A stretch of 58,673 nucleotides of DNA, from positions 1 to 58,673 of the IMG/VR virus record IMGVR_UViG_3300036945_001121. One strand, written 5' to 3'. The notes under the pieces are model-generated. The model ran no database searches, was not told the origin of the DNA, and worked only from the letters and a program-made list of their open reading frames with translations. The DNA comes from a virus. Each line of letters begins with the position of its first letter. The stretch's first letter is position 1. Both the position numbers and the translations under genes were made by a program. Below, in pieces: positions 24,549-34,500 of this stretch.

Positions 24549-26089
24549 GGTATAAAGTAGGAGATACATCGTTATTCGATCAATTTAAATATATAATAGA
24601 TAACAAATATTATATATTTAGAGCTATATTGTTTAATGCTGATTCAGCAGTTACACTAACAAAAACATCTATTAAAGAACTTTCATTAAGTGATAATATT
24701 TTTAATTTCTACTTAGATGGTTATATTATAGTAGATAACACCGACGACGTTATAGAAAGATACGTATCAGAAGACACAAATAAAGAGTTAAACAGTGACT
24801 TTGAGCGTAATTTTGGATTTAAGGTAAGAGGTGATGGTAGAGATATTTTATATATCACTATAATACCATTATTAGATGGTGAAGATCAATTTAACGCTCC
24901 CAATGATAAGTTCAATGAATTCTTCGGGTTAAACTATTACTTTGTATTGTCTAATGAAACTAATTTACCTTCGGATAAAGGTAAATTAAAGAGATATGAT
25001 ATAGTTGACTTAGATTATCAAATTCTAAAAGAACGTAAAGTATTCTTTACAACATCTGATTTAGTTAAAAATGTAAATACAGCACAGTCAAGTGATACGC
25101 TTAGAGAAGCTTATACAGGTGATTGCATAAAAGCAATACTTACAAAAGCGCTTGAAGAAGACAGTCTGTTTGAAACTGCAGCAGATGGATCAACTCCTAA
25201 TTTTGAACAAGGATCGTATAAATTATTTTTCTCATCACCGTCAGATATGTCTGCAATGGATGATATTGACTACTTTTTAAGCTTACACGTATCTGGTGAT
25301 AGTAGTAATGATTTTTCTTTATTTAAAAAGAACAGTTATACTGGTGAGTTTACTTTAAGAAGTACTGCTGATATATTTAGAAATGCTTATATTAAACGTG
25401 GAGATTTAGATGCAGGTGGTTCAGAGTTTATTGAAAATTTCAACATAACTGGTGCACAAAATAGTGATAACGTATCTATAAATGATATTAAAAAGCCAAG
25501 TTTAACACTTGAAATGGGTGATATGAGTGATGTAATTGAAGTAAATTTCTTCAACGTACCTGCAGATATATATACCAACAAAGTTAAAACTAAGATAGTG
25601 CATGCATATGATTTTGAAAATAAGTCGTTTATAATGGATTGTGTAGATGGTGATATTGAAGAAGTAAAAAGAGATTTTACTTCAAACTATGTTAATGTGC
25701 TTAAAGGTAAATTTCAAAAACCATACCCTAGCTTTATAAACAATATACTAAAGAAAACAAATCAAACATTTGACAATATATTTTCAACATATCACGACCC
25801 TTTAGTACTTTTAAGTCAAGGTAGAAATAAAGCACTATTTAACGCCCTTATTCTTAATATGGGTGTAGAGATATTAGTAAAAGGTAATTTAGCAAGAGGT
25901 GGTGGTAGGTTTTTTTCTATCGATAGAAGAGGTTCGTATATTGATAATGATTTTGATAATAAATTTCTTGGAATTTATTATACCATAGATGTAAAGCATG
26001 TATTTAAGGACAATTCATTTTACGATAAAATAATTGCAGTAAAGACATATCATTTTACTGACCCAAAGATAAATGAGGATATTATATGA
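24545..26089 (+). CDS. Baseplate hub protein (gp27-like, tentative)
   Basis: A 514-residue structural protein located where T4-like phages place hub genes. The N-terminal half is strand-rich; the C-terminus has LARGGGRFFSIDRRGS and LGIYYTIDVKHVFKDNSFYDKIIAVKTYHF, in keeping with a hub ring protein of the gp27 type. No lysozyme (gp5) domain is present in this gene or beside it. Length exceeds T4 gp27 (391). The assignment is from context and weak similarity. Confidence 0.5.
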   Translation: MRYKVGDTSLFDQFKYIIDNKYYIFRAILFNADSAVTLTKTSIKELSLSDNIFNFYLDGYIIVDNTDDVIERYVSEDTNKELNSDFERNFGFKVRGDGRDILYITIIPLLDGEDQFNAPNDKFNEFFGLNYYFVLSNETNLPSDKGKLKRYDIVDLDYQILKERKVFFTTSDLVKNVNTAQSSDTLREAYTGDCIKAILTKALEEDSLFETAADGSTPNFEQGSYKLFFSSPSDMSAMDDIDYFLSLHVSGDSSNDFSLFKKNSYTGEFTLRSTADIFRNAYIKRGDLDAGGSEFIENFNITGAQNSDNVSINDIKKPSLTLEMGDMSDVIEVNFFNVPADIYTNKVKTKIVHAYDFENKSFIMDCVDGDIEEVKRDFTSNYVNVLKGKFQKPYPSFINNILKKTNQTFDNIFSTYHDPLVLLSQGRNKALFNALILNMGVEILVKGNLARGGGRFFSIDRRGSYIDNDFDNKFLGIYYTIDVKHVFKDNSFYDKIIAVKTYHFTDPKINEDII

Positions 26090-26970
26090 GTTATAAAACC
26101 ACACTTTTACCGGATTATATAGATGTTATTCAAAACACATCAATACAATATTACAACAACACAACAACAATATTAAGTGCGTTTAGTAACTATATTGCGG
26201 AGCTTAAACTTAGTATTGATTTTGAGCGGGCTAAAACAAGCACTAATGTACTATCAGAATACGGTAAAATATATAACCTACTAAACTCTACAAATTTTAT
26301 TGTACCTCAATACGATAATACCGGTACTCCAATAAGTACTAAAAAAATAGACGACACTTTTAAATTGTTCTTTATTGAAAAATATCAGTCACTATCTGAA
26401 CAATATAAAACAATAGTTTCTTCTATTATTCAGAATAATAATCTTTTCGTAGATTTTTCTGACGATGTAGGCATTATAGGTGATACTACATGTATACTTG
26501 ATAATAATACCTCACCATATTACGATGTATATCAAGATAACTATTTTATTTTAAATAGCATTCCTACTACAATATTGAATAAGATATCCAAACCTGAATT
26601 ATCTATTTTGAAAAGCGCTTCCTATACCACAGACTCTTTATTAAGATATTCTCTATCAGGTATCGTAAACAATACGAAAGACACTGCAACTACACCTCAT
26701 GGTAATAACCTTGTTACAGATATATTATATTTCGATAGAATTAATTACTACCAACTAGATATACTAGACAAGTTGCAGTTAGTGTTAGGAAATTTATATG
26801 AGTTTATATCATTCTTCAAACAGCTTAATCCTAAAGATTTAGACCCTGAAAGAAAGTCCATATTTTATAAGTACACTATAACAAATATGGAAGGTATATC
26901 AAAAAATGTAGATATACTTAAAAACGACCTCAACATCGTTAAGAATACAATTAAGCAGACTCTTGCGTAA
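26086..26970 (+). CDS. Hypothetical virion-region protein
   Basis: A 294-residue helical protein, coupled to the hub gene (ATGA) with a GAGG ribosome site inside it. The N-terminal YYNNTTTILSAFSNYIAELKLSIDFERAKTS and C-terminal YKYTITNMEGISKNVDILKNDLNIVKNTIKQ look like long helices around a less ordered Asn/Thr-rich centre. No family is recognised. Baseplate or tail association is likely from its operon. It overlaps the convergent small terminase gene by 20 nt. Confidence 0.55.
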   Translation: MSYKTTLLPDYIDVIQNTSIQYYNNTTTILSAFSNYIAELKLSIDFERAKTSTNVLSEYGKIYNLLNSTNFIVPQYDNTGTPISTKKIDDTFKLFFIEKYQSLSEQYKTIVSSIIQNNNLFVDFSDDVGIIGDTTCILDNNTSPYYDVYQDNYFILNSIPTTILNKISKPELSILKSASYTTDSLLRYSLSGIVNNTKDTATTPHGNNLVTDILYFDRINYYQLDILDKLQLVLGNLYEFISFFKQLNPKDLDPERKSIFYKYTITNMEGISKNVDILKNDLNIVKNTIKQTLA

Positions 26971-27433
26971 CCGTTGTTACAGTAACATCGATTGTCTTAG
27001 CATCGTTTAACATTTGCTTAATAAGCTCTTCACGGTTTATCGTCAGTTTACCTTGAATTTCGACTTGCTGTAATTTTTGTCTATTATCGATATCCATTTG
27101 CTTTAGCATCTTAGCAGCTTCAACTTTACGATTTGTATTATAAACTTTATTAAGACTTTCTATTGCTGCAGCTGCAGCTGCTACTAATTTAGATAATGCC
27201 TCAACGTCTTCAGCATTTGGAGCTGTAAGTACAAGCTGTTTAAGATCATCTACAGCGTCTACGGAACCTTTTATTAATTTGGCACTTGAATCGATAATTA
27301 AAGATTCAATATCATCTGTGGATAACCTTTCTCTAACACTATCTTTTTGCTTCTTATCTATAATAGAAGCAGTAGTTTTCAACTGTTCTATAAGTTGTGA
27401 AACAACGTCACTAGTATCTGTATTGTTATCCAT
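26951..27433 (-). CDS. Probable terminase small subunit, gp16-like
   Basis: A 160-residue helical protein, matching the size of T4 gp16 (164). The central region AKLIKGSVDAVDDLKQLVLTAPNAEDVEALSKLVAAAAAAIESLNKVY (residues about 52-99) fits the coiled-coil core typical of this family. gp16 recognises DNA and stimulates gp17. An ATG at 27433 is preferred to a TTG one codon earlier. Unlike T4 it is about 15 kb from gp17 and on the other strand. A generic coiled-coil protein cannot be excluded. Confidence 0.58.
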   Translation of the reverse strand: MDNNTDTSDVVSQLIEQLKTTASIIDKKQKDSVRERLSTDDIESLIIDSSAKLIKGSVDAVDDLKQLVLTAPNAEDVEALSKLVAAAAAAIESLNKVYNTNRKVEAAKMLKQMDIDNRQKLQQVEIQGKLTINREELIKQMLNDAKTIDVTVTTVTQESA

Positions 27434-27457
27434 CAATAATACTTATCTGAAATACCC

Positions 27458-27484
27458 TTGAATTCAATATTTTTATTATATAAT
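27458..27484 (+). promoter_or_regulatory. Possible sigma70-type promoter for dUTPase and clamp loader
   Basis: TTGAAT (27458-27463) and TATAAT (27479-27484) with a 15-nt spacer, just before the dUTPase ATG at 27494. No late box is present here, which suits early or middle expression. The spacer is shorter than ideal. Confidence 0.35.
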
Positions 27485-27493
27485 AGAATATAT

Positions 27494-27946
27494 ATGTATC
27501 CTGTTACAATTAAATTTATTAAAACGAATGAAAAGGCTGTATTACCTATGCCTAATCATAAAGAACCCTATGTAGGTGATTCTGGTTATGACGTTACAGC
27601 GGTTGAAGATATGGTAATTCCAGCAAAGGGGTGGGCTGTAGTACCTGTAGGTCTTAAGGTGGGCTATATAACGCCCGGATTCTGGTTTAAAGTAGAAGGT
27701 AGGTCTGGAATAGGTTTTAAGAAACACATATTCCCACACGCAGGAATTATCGATAACCCTTACAGAGGAGATTGCGGTATAAAGTTATATAATTTTGGAA
27801 CTGAAGATCAGTCAATTAAAGCTGGTGATAAAATTGCCCAGTTTGTAATTTATCCACTAATACAAGCAAATACAGAATGGACAACTGAAGTAACCGAAAC
27901 TAATCGAGGTGAAAAAGGTTTTGGATCATCTGATGTCAAAAAGTAA
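27494..27946 (+). CDS. dut: dUTPase (trimeric type)
   Basis: A 150-residue enzyme hydrolysing dUTP to dUMP, which feeds ThyX and keeps uracil out of DNA. All five motifs are seen: DSGYDVTA, EGRSGIGFKK, GIIDNPYRGDCGI (with the catalytic Asp region), GDKIAQFVI, and the C-terminal RGEKGFGSS that closes over the substrate. The ATG at 27494 starts MYPVTIKFIK and is preferred to a TTG at 27458 that lies in the putative promoter. The 3' end overlaps the next ORF by 14 nt. Confidence 0.95.
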   Translation: MYPVTIKFIKTNEKAVLPMPNHKEPYVGDSGYDVTAVEDMVIPAKGWAVVPVGLKVGYITPGFWFKVEGRSGIGFKKHIFPHAGIIDNPYRGDCGIKLYNFGTEDQSIKAGDKIAQFVIYPLIQANTEWTTEVTETNRGEKGFGSSDVKK

Positions 27947-28199
27947 AAACAAAGAAATTTTATCGAGTAGCCAGATTTGTGATATGTGTGATTCCTGGAT
28001 TATTATGGACATACTTAATAAAAATTGGGAAGGTTATTCGTTTAAAGTTGTAATACATCCAAACAGTGATATCACTGTTTGGATTAATGACAGTACTTTA
28101 TCTCTTGATTTATTTGATTTACCAAAAGATGATAAGGAACGTGTAGATTATATATTAGGTTGCGTAGGTGAGTTTATCTTAGATAATAAAATAATATGA
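27933..28199 (+). CDS. Small hypothetical protein between dUTPase and clamp loader
   Basis: An 88-residue protein (MSKSKNKEILSSSQICDMCDSW..., ending EFILDNKII) from the ATG at 27933; a GTG 24 nt earlier also fits the frame. A CDMC pair lies near residue 17, then strands FKVVIHPNSDITVWIN. It overlaps both neighbours, with ATGA into gp44. In T4 the clamp loader is preceded by the clamp and followed by gp62; this protein is too short to be either, and its role is unknown. Confidence 0.5.
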   Translation: MSKSKNKEILSSSQICDMCDSWIIMDILNKNWEGYSFKVVIHPNSDITVWINDSTLSLDLFDLPKDDKERVDYILGCVGEFILDNKII

Positions 28200-29119
28200 T
28201 TGAAAATTTTGAAAAATTGTGGGTTGAAAAATTTAGACCTAAAACATTAGATGATATGGTACTTACCGACGAGAATAGAAAGTACTTCTCTTCTATTAAA
28301 GATGATATTCCTCATCTAATGTTTGTTGGCCCACCTGGTATTGGTAAGACAACACTTGCTAAAATAATTGTACAAGATATATTAAAATGTCAGTATCTAT
28401 ATATAAATGCGTCAGATGAAAATGGTATCGATACTATTAGAAATAAAGTAACAAACTTTGCACAAATACGATCCATAGATGGTGGTATTAAGGTTATTAT
28501 ATTAGATGAAGCTGATGGTATAACTCTCGAGGGTCAGAAATGTCTTCGTAACGCTATTGAAGAGCATGCATCTTATACAAGATTTATTTTAACAGCTAAC
28601 TATAAACATAAAAATATAACAGCGATACAAAGTAGAACTCAATACTTTGACCTTACACCACCTATAAACGCAATAGGTAAGAAATTACTATCTATACTAG
28701 TTAGTGAAAAGATAAACGTACCACAAGAGCAAAAGCCATATTTAATCCAAGTAATAAAAGACAGTTATCCTGATTTAAGAAAAGCTATCAATAGTATTCA
28801 AAAATATTCGATAACAGGTACTCTTTCAATTCCTGATATCAAGTTAAATAATACACTCATACAAAAGATAGATGAACTATTAACATCTAAGAAAGTTTTA
28901 GATTTAAGAAAGCATCTAATAGAGAATGAATCTCTATTTCAAGGTGACTACAGTAATTTGCTTAAGTCGTACCTAAACTTTATATATAACAGTGAAAAAC
29001 CTGACGATTTTAAACGTCAGGTTGTGTTAATAGTTAGTGAGTACTTATATAGAGATGCGTTTGTAGTTGATAAAGAGATAAATGCGTTTGCTTGCTTTTG
29101 TCAAATAGAAAAGGTTTAG
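28196..29119 (+). CDS. Sliding clamp loader ATPase, T4 gp44-like
   Basis: A 307-residue AAA+ protein (T4 gp44 is 319). It opens the ring clamp at primer ends. It shows WVEKFRPKTLDDMV (RFC box II type), Walker A VGPPGIGKT (44-52), Walker B ILDEAD (102-107), sensor 1 FILTANY and the arginine-finger SR at 146-147 (SRT rather than the more common SRC). The small loader subunit gp62 and the clamp are not in the window. It is convergent with the next gene, overlapping 4 nt. Confidence 0.93.
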   Translation: MIENFEKLWVEKFRPKTLDDMVLTDENRKYFSSIKDDIPHLMFVGPPGIGKTTLAKIIVQDILKCQYLYINASDENGIDTIRNKVTNFAQIRSIDGGIKVIILDEADGITLEGQKCLRNAIEEHASYTRFILTANYKHKNITAIQSRTQYFDLTPPINAIGKKLLSILVSEKINVPQEQKPYLIQVIKDSYPDLRKAINSIQKYSITGTLSIPDIKLNNTLIQKIDELLTSKKVLDLRKHLIENESLFQGDYSNLLKSYLNFIYNSEKPDDFKRQVVLIVSEYLYRDAFVVDKEINAFACFCQIEKV

Positions 29120-29730
29120 AAACCATTCATATAGTTATTAACATAAGACTCCTTGATCGGTTTGATCTTGGGGTCTTTTGCTGTCTCAGAAGGAATAACT
29201 GTATTCTTTGTGGGTAATGTCTTTTGTGTTAAACCTAGTTTATCACCTTGCTGTGTTTTGCAAGTTTGGTTATGTGGTGAATTTATAGTCTCTTCATTCT
29301 CTTCATAAGCACCAACAGGTATAGGTTTCATGTTGATCTTTTCTTTTCTTCTTATTGAATCTGGTATTTTTGGTAAGTTAGGGTAATTATTATCTGGGAT
29401 AAGTAATGAAGCACAAACTGTTACTTTATTTTGTCTATCTAGTAAACCTGGAGCTAACTCTGGGGCTATTTCGACATAAAAACAACCACCCCTATTTAAT
29501 TCACTTGAAGTGTAGCTTGAAGGATATTCTGTTTTAATTGCTGTTATAAACAAGTTGAGATCACTTTTAGAAAAGTCTAATATTTTCTCCTTTGTAATAT
29601 CAGGTAATTCCTTAAATTTTTCTTTAGTTTTAAAGCCATCAGCTAATTTTACAACATCACCAACAAGTAAGCCTCCATTAGTATTACGTACGATAGTGTT
29701 TTCTATAAGGGTGAGAAACTTTTTCTGCAT
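29116..29730 (-). CDS. Hypothetical late protein with MQKKFLTLIE leader
   Basis: A 204-residue protein. The first 120 residues look folded (GGLLVGDVVKLADGF; LNLFITAIKTEYPSS; RGGCFYVEIAPELAPGLLDRQN). The C-terminal 80 are Pro/Thr/Asn/Lys-rich and probably disordered, ending YVNNYMNGF. The N-terminus MQKKFLTLIENTIV fits the leader pattern of other late minus-strand genes. An AATAAATA box is 5 nt upstream. No family recognised; likely virion-associated. Confidence 0.6.
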   Translation of the reverse strand: MQKKFLTLIENTIVRNTNGGLLVGDVVKLADGFKTKEKFKELPDITKEKILDFSKSDLNLFITAIKTEYPSSYTSSELNRGGCFYVEIAPELAPGLLDRQNKVTVCASLLIPDNNYPNLPKIPDSIRRKEKINMKPIPVGAYEENEETINSPHNQTCKTQQGDKLGLTQKTLPTKNTVIPSETAKDPKIKPIKESYVNNYMNGF

Positions 29731-29735
29731 ATTAT

Positions 29736-29743
29736 TATTTATT
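29736..29743 (-). promoter_or_regulatory. Late-promoter-like box
   Basis: AATAAATA on the minus strand, 5 nt before the ATG at 29730. Confidence 0.62.
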
Positions 29744-29765
29744 AAGTTTGATATTTTTCTCTCTA

Positions 29766-29773
29766 TGTAAATA
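29766..29773 (+). promoter_or_regulatory. Late-promoter-like box for gp25
   Basis: TGTAAATA, 5 nt before the ATG at 29779; 22 nt from the opposite box at 29736-29743, making a compact divergent pair. Confidence 0.6.
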
Positions 29774-29778
29774 TTTAA

Positions 29779-30258
29779 ATGGCAAAGATTGTGCTAGATT
29801 TTTTACAAAATACAGATGCAAATAGAAGTAACACTAATATATACACCGATATTAGAATGGATTTACAGCTAAATAGAACGTTTAGTGATGAGCTAGCTAA
29901 AATACGTCAAATTGCTGATATACAAGTTGACAATAACGAAGGTGCAATTAAGAACTCAATAACGAGTATACTAACTACATCACCAGGGGAAAAAATATTA
30001 AATCCACCTTTTGGCTGCAACTTTGGGGACCTTCTATTCTTACCTGTAACAGAGCAACGTGCAAGACTCGTAGGTGAAACAATATTAAATGCAGTTACCA
30101 AGTTTGAACCTAGGATATCTATTAAAAATATAAATGTCACACCTCTTTTTGATGAATCTCAATATATTATCGATTTTACAATTGTAATACCAAGATTCAA
30201 AACACAACAAGTTAAATTTAAAGGTACTTTAGATAAATCCGGGTTCTTTACTAATTGA
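29779..30258 (+). CDS. Baseplate wedge protein, gp25-like
   Basis: A 159-residue protein of the gp25 (W0800/GpW) family, length close to T4 gp25 (132). It carries VDNNEGAIKNSITSILTTSPGEKILNPPFGCNFGDLLF, where the conserved EP/P..G..L core links wedge to sheath. The C-terminus YIIDFTIVIPRFKTQQVKF is the family's strand pair. gp25 starts sheath assembly in contractile tails. Confidence 0.9.
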   Translation: MAKIVLDFLQNTDANRSNTNIYTDIRMDLQLNRTFSDELAKIRQIADIQVDNNEGAIKNSITSILTTSPGEKILNPPFGCNFGDLLFLPVTEQRARLVGETILNAVTKFEPRISIKNINVTPLFDESQYIIDFTIVIPRFKTQQVKFKGTLDKSGFFTN

Positions 30259-30266
30259 TAATACTT

Positions 30267-30274
30267 ACTAAATA
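30267..30274 (+). promoter_or_regulatory. Late-promoter-like box
   Basis: ACTAAATA, 5 nt before the ATG at 30280; no purine-rich ribosome site precedes the gene. Confidence 0.65.
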
Positions 30275-30279
30275 ATTAC

Positions 30280-31506
30280 ATGTCATCAGGTTTTTGTAGC
30301 AATATACTTTATAAACAAGCATTTAAAACAGATAATGATATAACTGTTTCGTTTTTGATACAAGACCCTGAAGAAAGAGTATCTTTAGGTAACTTATTAT
30401 TGCAAACAGGTGACAGACTCTTATTGCAAAATGATGACTTTTTAGGTTTGCAGTTCTCCACAATATATGATGGTTTTGGTGTATTTCTATTAGATAGCAG
30501 AGTAACTACATTAACTGGTGGTGGTGCTGGTGGTGGTTTAGGTATTATTACGGATACTAACACAACACCTTTTTCAGCAGTTAGTGGTTTTTTTATGTGT
30601 GCGATGTATGATGTAGATGGTATTTTTACATCAAACGGTGGATTACAACAATTTAATACAGGTACTAATACATTACAGCCTAGTAGCTTTGTTGTAAGAA
30701 AACTATCCTCATTTGAATACGTTGGTTCGAATTATATACCTGGTTTTGCAAAACCATTCAATGATGAATGGAATGTATTTAGAGTTGCATTTAAAAACAA
30801 TATGCAACAGGTAACGTTATATACGTATGAAGACGATATATATAAACAAGTTGTAACATATAATACGAATATAGATTTAAGTAAAGTACCTGATAGTGTG
30901 CGTGTAGGTATAACATGGTCTGGTAATTTTCCTATAAAGGTTAAAAATATAAATTTTAATGGTAGTATTGACGGTAACTTACTATTTTCATTAGGCAGTG
31001 CACCGGATCCTATAATATCCCTACCACCTATTATAATACCAGAACCTGAAATACCAATAACAACTACTACAACTACAACAACTCTACCACCGATCGACCC
31101 ACCCGACCCCACAACAACCACAACGACCACAACTACAACGACAACGACCACAACTACTACACCCTCACCAACTACTACAGTTTATAGTATGTTGTTTACT
31201 TCAAGCTCTGTAGTTATAAACGTATCGTCTTTTAGTGGTGAATTTAGAACAGATCAATCATCAGGTAGTAATCCAACAATTACACTATCTGCTAACACTA
31301 ATTACGACCTCATAGTAGGTACATCTATACCGTTTGCAATAAGAAATAGTGCACTTGACACATCGTCAATAACAGATATATACGGTAACAACAGTACCTC
31401 AGGTATAACCACAGGTACAATCATGTGGACACCATCATCTACAGGTACTATATGCTACGTAAACGCATTAACACCGTCAGTTTCAGGTAATATAAATATA
31501 ATATAA
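30280..31506 (+). CDS. Virion surface protein with lectin-like domain and poly-Thr linker
   Basis: A 408-residue protein. Residues 1-240 resemble a concanavalin/LamG-like sandwich with a Gly-rich loop (TGGGAGGGLG, about 79-88). Residues 261-268 are eight Thr in a row and about 278-294 a run of 17 Thr, separated by LPPIDPPDP. The last 110 residues form a beta-rich domain. The Thr codons are mixed (ACA, ACT, ACC, ACG), so the tract is held by selection on protein, not by slippage. This layout is mucin-like and could carry O-glycans. It is the first of three linked genes ending in a glycosyltransferase. Confidence 0.7.
   Translation: MSSGFCSNILYKQAFKTDNDITVSFLIQDPEERVSLGNLLLQTGDRLLLQNDDFLGLQFSTIYDGFGVFLLDSRVTTLTGGGAGGGLGIITDTNTTPFSAVSGFFMCAMYDVDGIFTSNGGLQQFNTGTNTLQPSSFVVRKLSSFEYVGSNYIPGFAKPFNDEWNVFRVAFKNNMQQVTLYTYEDDIYKQVVTYNTNIDLSKVPDSVRVGITWSGNFPIKVKNINFNGSIDGNLLFSLGSAPDPIISLPPIIIPEPEIPITTTTTTTTLPPIDPPDPTTTTTTTTTTTTTTTTTPSPTTTVYSMLFTSSSVVINVSSFSGEFRTDQSSGSNPTITLSANTNYDLIVGTSIPFAIRNSALDTSSITDIYGNNSTSGITTGTIMWTPSSTGTICYVNALTPSVSGNINII
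31061..31163 (+). repeat. Poly-threonine coding tract (two runs)
   Basis: Two ACN runs (8 and 17 codons) separated by Pro/Asp codons. All four Thr codons occur in irregular order, so it is not a simple sequence repeat. Confidence 0.8.
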
Positions 31507-31507
31507 A

Positions 31508-34500
31508 ATGAATATAACGAGCTTAAAAGAGTTTCTAAACGCACAGAATTTTTCAGATCAATACCCTAACGTTGTAGGCTGGTGCATATCTACCAAAGAA
31601 GTAGATTTAATTGATACTGATGAGATATGTGTTAAGTTTTTTGTTACAAAAAAGAAATCAATCGAAGAGTTGTTACCTGAAGAGATATTACCTCTAACAA
31701 TTACTTTAGATGGTACAGACGTTATTACAGATGTGTTAGAGACTGGTACGATTAGTACTTTAGATAGTTATAATAATGTAGAGAATTTGAGCGGTGAATT
31801 ACCTATATACGTACCGCACCAAGTAGAAGATATTAAAATCCAAGCAACAACCTATTTTAATACCATGGACCCTCTTGTAATACCTCTAAGTATTTCAAGA
31901 AACATACATAGACCATTGAAAAGTGGTGTATCATCAATTCATACATTAGGTTCCGACGCTACATTAGGATTGATCGTTAAAGATAATACAGATAACTCGA
32001 TTTGCTGTCTTTCAAACAACCACGTGTATGCGCAGAGTCAAATGTCTGGTTATCTATCTGTATCTGGTACAAATTTAAATACAGCTATTTTATCTGCAAG
32101 GCAGCCAGCATCTTCACAATACACACCTTATGGTGCTATATCAATATGGCCTCAACATACTATAGGTAGACATAAGAGGTGTCAAACATTTAATTTAGAT
32201 AATAATTACATTGATGCAGCCCTTGTACATATACAAAATTATAACATTATAGATACATCTTCTAATCAAGTTATAGGGTTTAATGTACCTGGACCTTATC
32301 AATTTGCAACAACACAAGAGATTGATTCTTTACTTGACCCTAATTCACCTAATTTTCAATCACCTGTATTCAGAAGTGGTAGAACATTAGGGCCTATGGG
32401 GTTTCCTGGAAACATATATACAAAAGATACCCATGCAGTACCAATAGATCTTATAACCAATCAAACACAATTGTCTAGCATATTTACAAAGGTAAAACAC
32501 TATAAAACATATTACGGTACAACTCTATTTGGTTTTAGTGGTACAGACGTATATCACTGTGGTCATGGTTCTTTTAATTTGCTTTTTTTTGGTAATATAA
32601 ATATAGTACCAGGTGGTAGTAGATTAGAATTTGGTCTATTACCTATGAAGTTTAAAGACGTTTGGTTAGATAATACTTTTTTTGTAGGTTTAGGTGTAGA
32701 TAATAAACTATACTCGTCAGGAACTAGCACTAGATACCAATATAATTATTCTGACAGGTACAGCGTACTACCGAATCAATTACCTAATTATGATAATATA
32801 GATTTAAAAATATATTCCGGAAATATTTATATCTTAAAAGACAAGAAGATAAATGTGATAGGAAACAATAGTACTAGTCAGACTATTGGTTATGGTCTAT
32901 CTGCAGATAGTACAACTACTTGGGTTGAGTTACCTGGTGAGTGGGACCAAATAGCTTTATTTAACTACTCACTTGTTGCATTATCAGGTAATAAAATCTT
33001 TTATTCTATACCTTCTTACTATAACTACGCATCTTTTTCTTCATTTCCTGTTACTAATACCCCTTATTCATTAAATAGCAATATTTTAAATGTTGGTAAT
33101 TTTAAAAAAATATTAGACTGTAATTTATTATCTTCGAGGTTATTTGCACTATCTACAAATGATGTATTATGTGAAATTTTTAGTTCATCTAGTCAAGGCA
33201 CAAGTATAATATTTTATCCAAGTTTTAAAGGTAATATAAAAGCGGTAAATGATGGATACAATTCAGTTACAGGTATTCTATCTGGTGGTGAAATTTATGT
33301 TAAAAAGAATACAGATAGTAATAGTAATTACAATGTAACATACAGCACAAACCCTTTAACTGCTATACAAGCACAAGCTAACTCTAACACGTTTACGAAA
33401 ATACCAGGGATTACAGCGGATGATGTATATGGTGTATTTTCTTCAAGTAACAGTAACAAGGAAACTCTACTTTTTAACTCCAATAGTAGTTTTAGTGTTT
33501 TAGGCTATAATGTAGATGGTTGTTTTGGTATTAATAATAGAACGAACGATAAGATTATAATTGATAGCATAGGTGCAAGTTCACTTGTAAATGTTTACAC
33601 TAACACTAAACCTTTATTATTTAAAGACTGTATTACATTGAGAAGTAAAGAAAAAGCATTTCCAGTAACCCAGGGTGGAGATTCTGGAACAGCTGTATTT
33701 GCTTTATTAAGCTCAACTATACCTTCATTATCAACATGGAAATGTGTGGGTTTGATATTTGCGGGTAGAACGCCTACTAACGATGCAAGTGGATTTATTT
33801 GTAGAATAGACCGTATAGTAGACTCATTAAATATATCACCTTGGTCTGGAACGATACCATCTCATATACCTGTTATAAAAAACATAAGTGTAGAGACTCA
33901 AACTGAGACACCACATACAATAACATTATCCGGTAGACAATTTTACAATATTGGATTAAACACAATAGCATTATCTACAGCACCTACCACAACTACTAGC
34001 ACAACGACTACTACAACTCAATCAAACACACCTACCACAACTACTAGCACAACGACTACTACAACTCAATCAAACACACCTCAATATCTTGAATTTAACT
34101 CACCCTTACAATTTACGTCTAGACGGGATATTATACCAGGAAATACAACGCATACTTTCCCGGCATGTGCCACAAATATAACAGTAAACGGTATAGATTA
34201 CTACCTTTATAGAGTGTGGCAACTTATAATATGTAATGATGTAGCAGTAGATATATTACCTTTAAATACCCGTACACCTTCATTATCAGACGGGTGCCAT
34301 GTGATGGCGTTTTATAATAGTGGGTTAACAAATTCTTTTGCATTAACCTCCAGAACTTATTACCCAGCACCTAATGTATACAGTACACCAATATCTAATA
34401 GAGTACCTATAGAAGAAATATATTTCAACCAATCACTTAGTGTTGTATACCCACCTAATCCAACTTCTAGACTAGATGGTATTAATTATTATTCAAGCAG

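Noticed and set aside
24545-26089. gp5-type lysozyme in the baseplate hub region
   Set aside because: No lysozyme or other cell-wall hydrolase motif was found in this gene or its neighbours.
30732-31151. Minus-strand frame rich in Val and Gly
   Set aside because: It is the reverse complement of the poly-Thr tract and has no promoter box or ribosome site.
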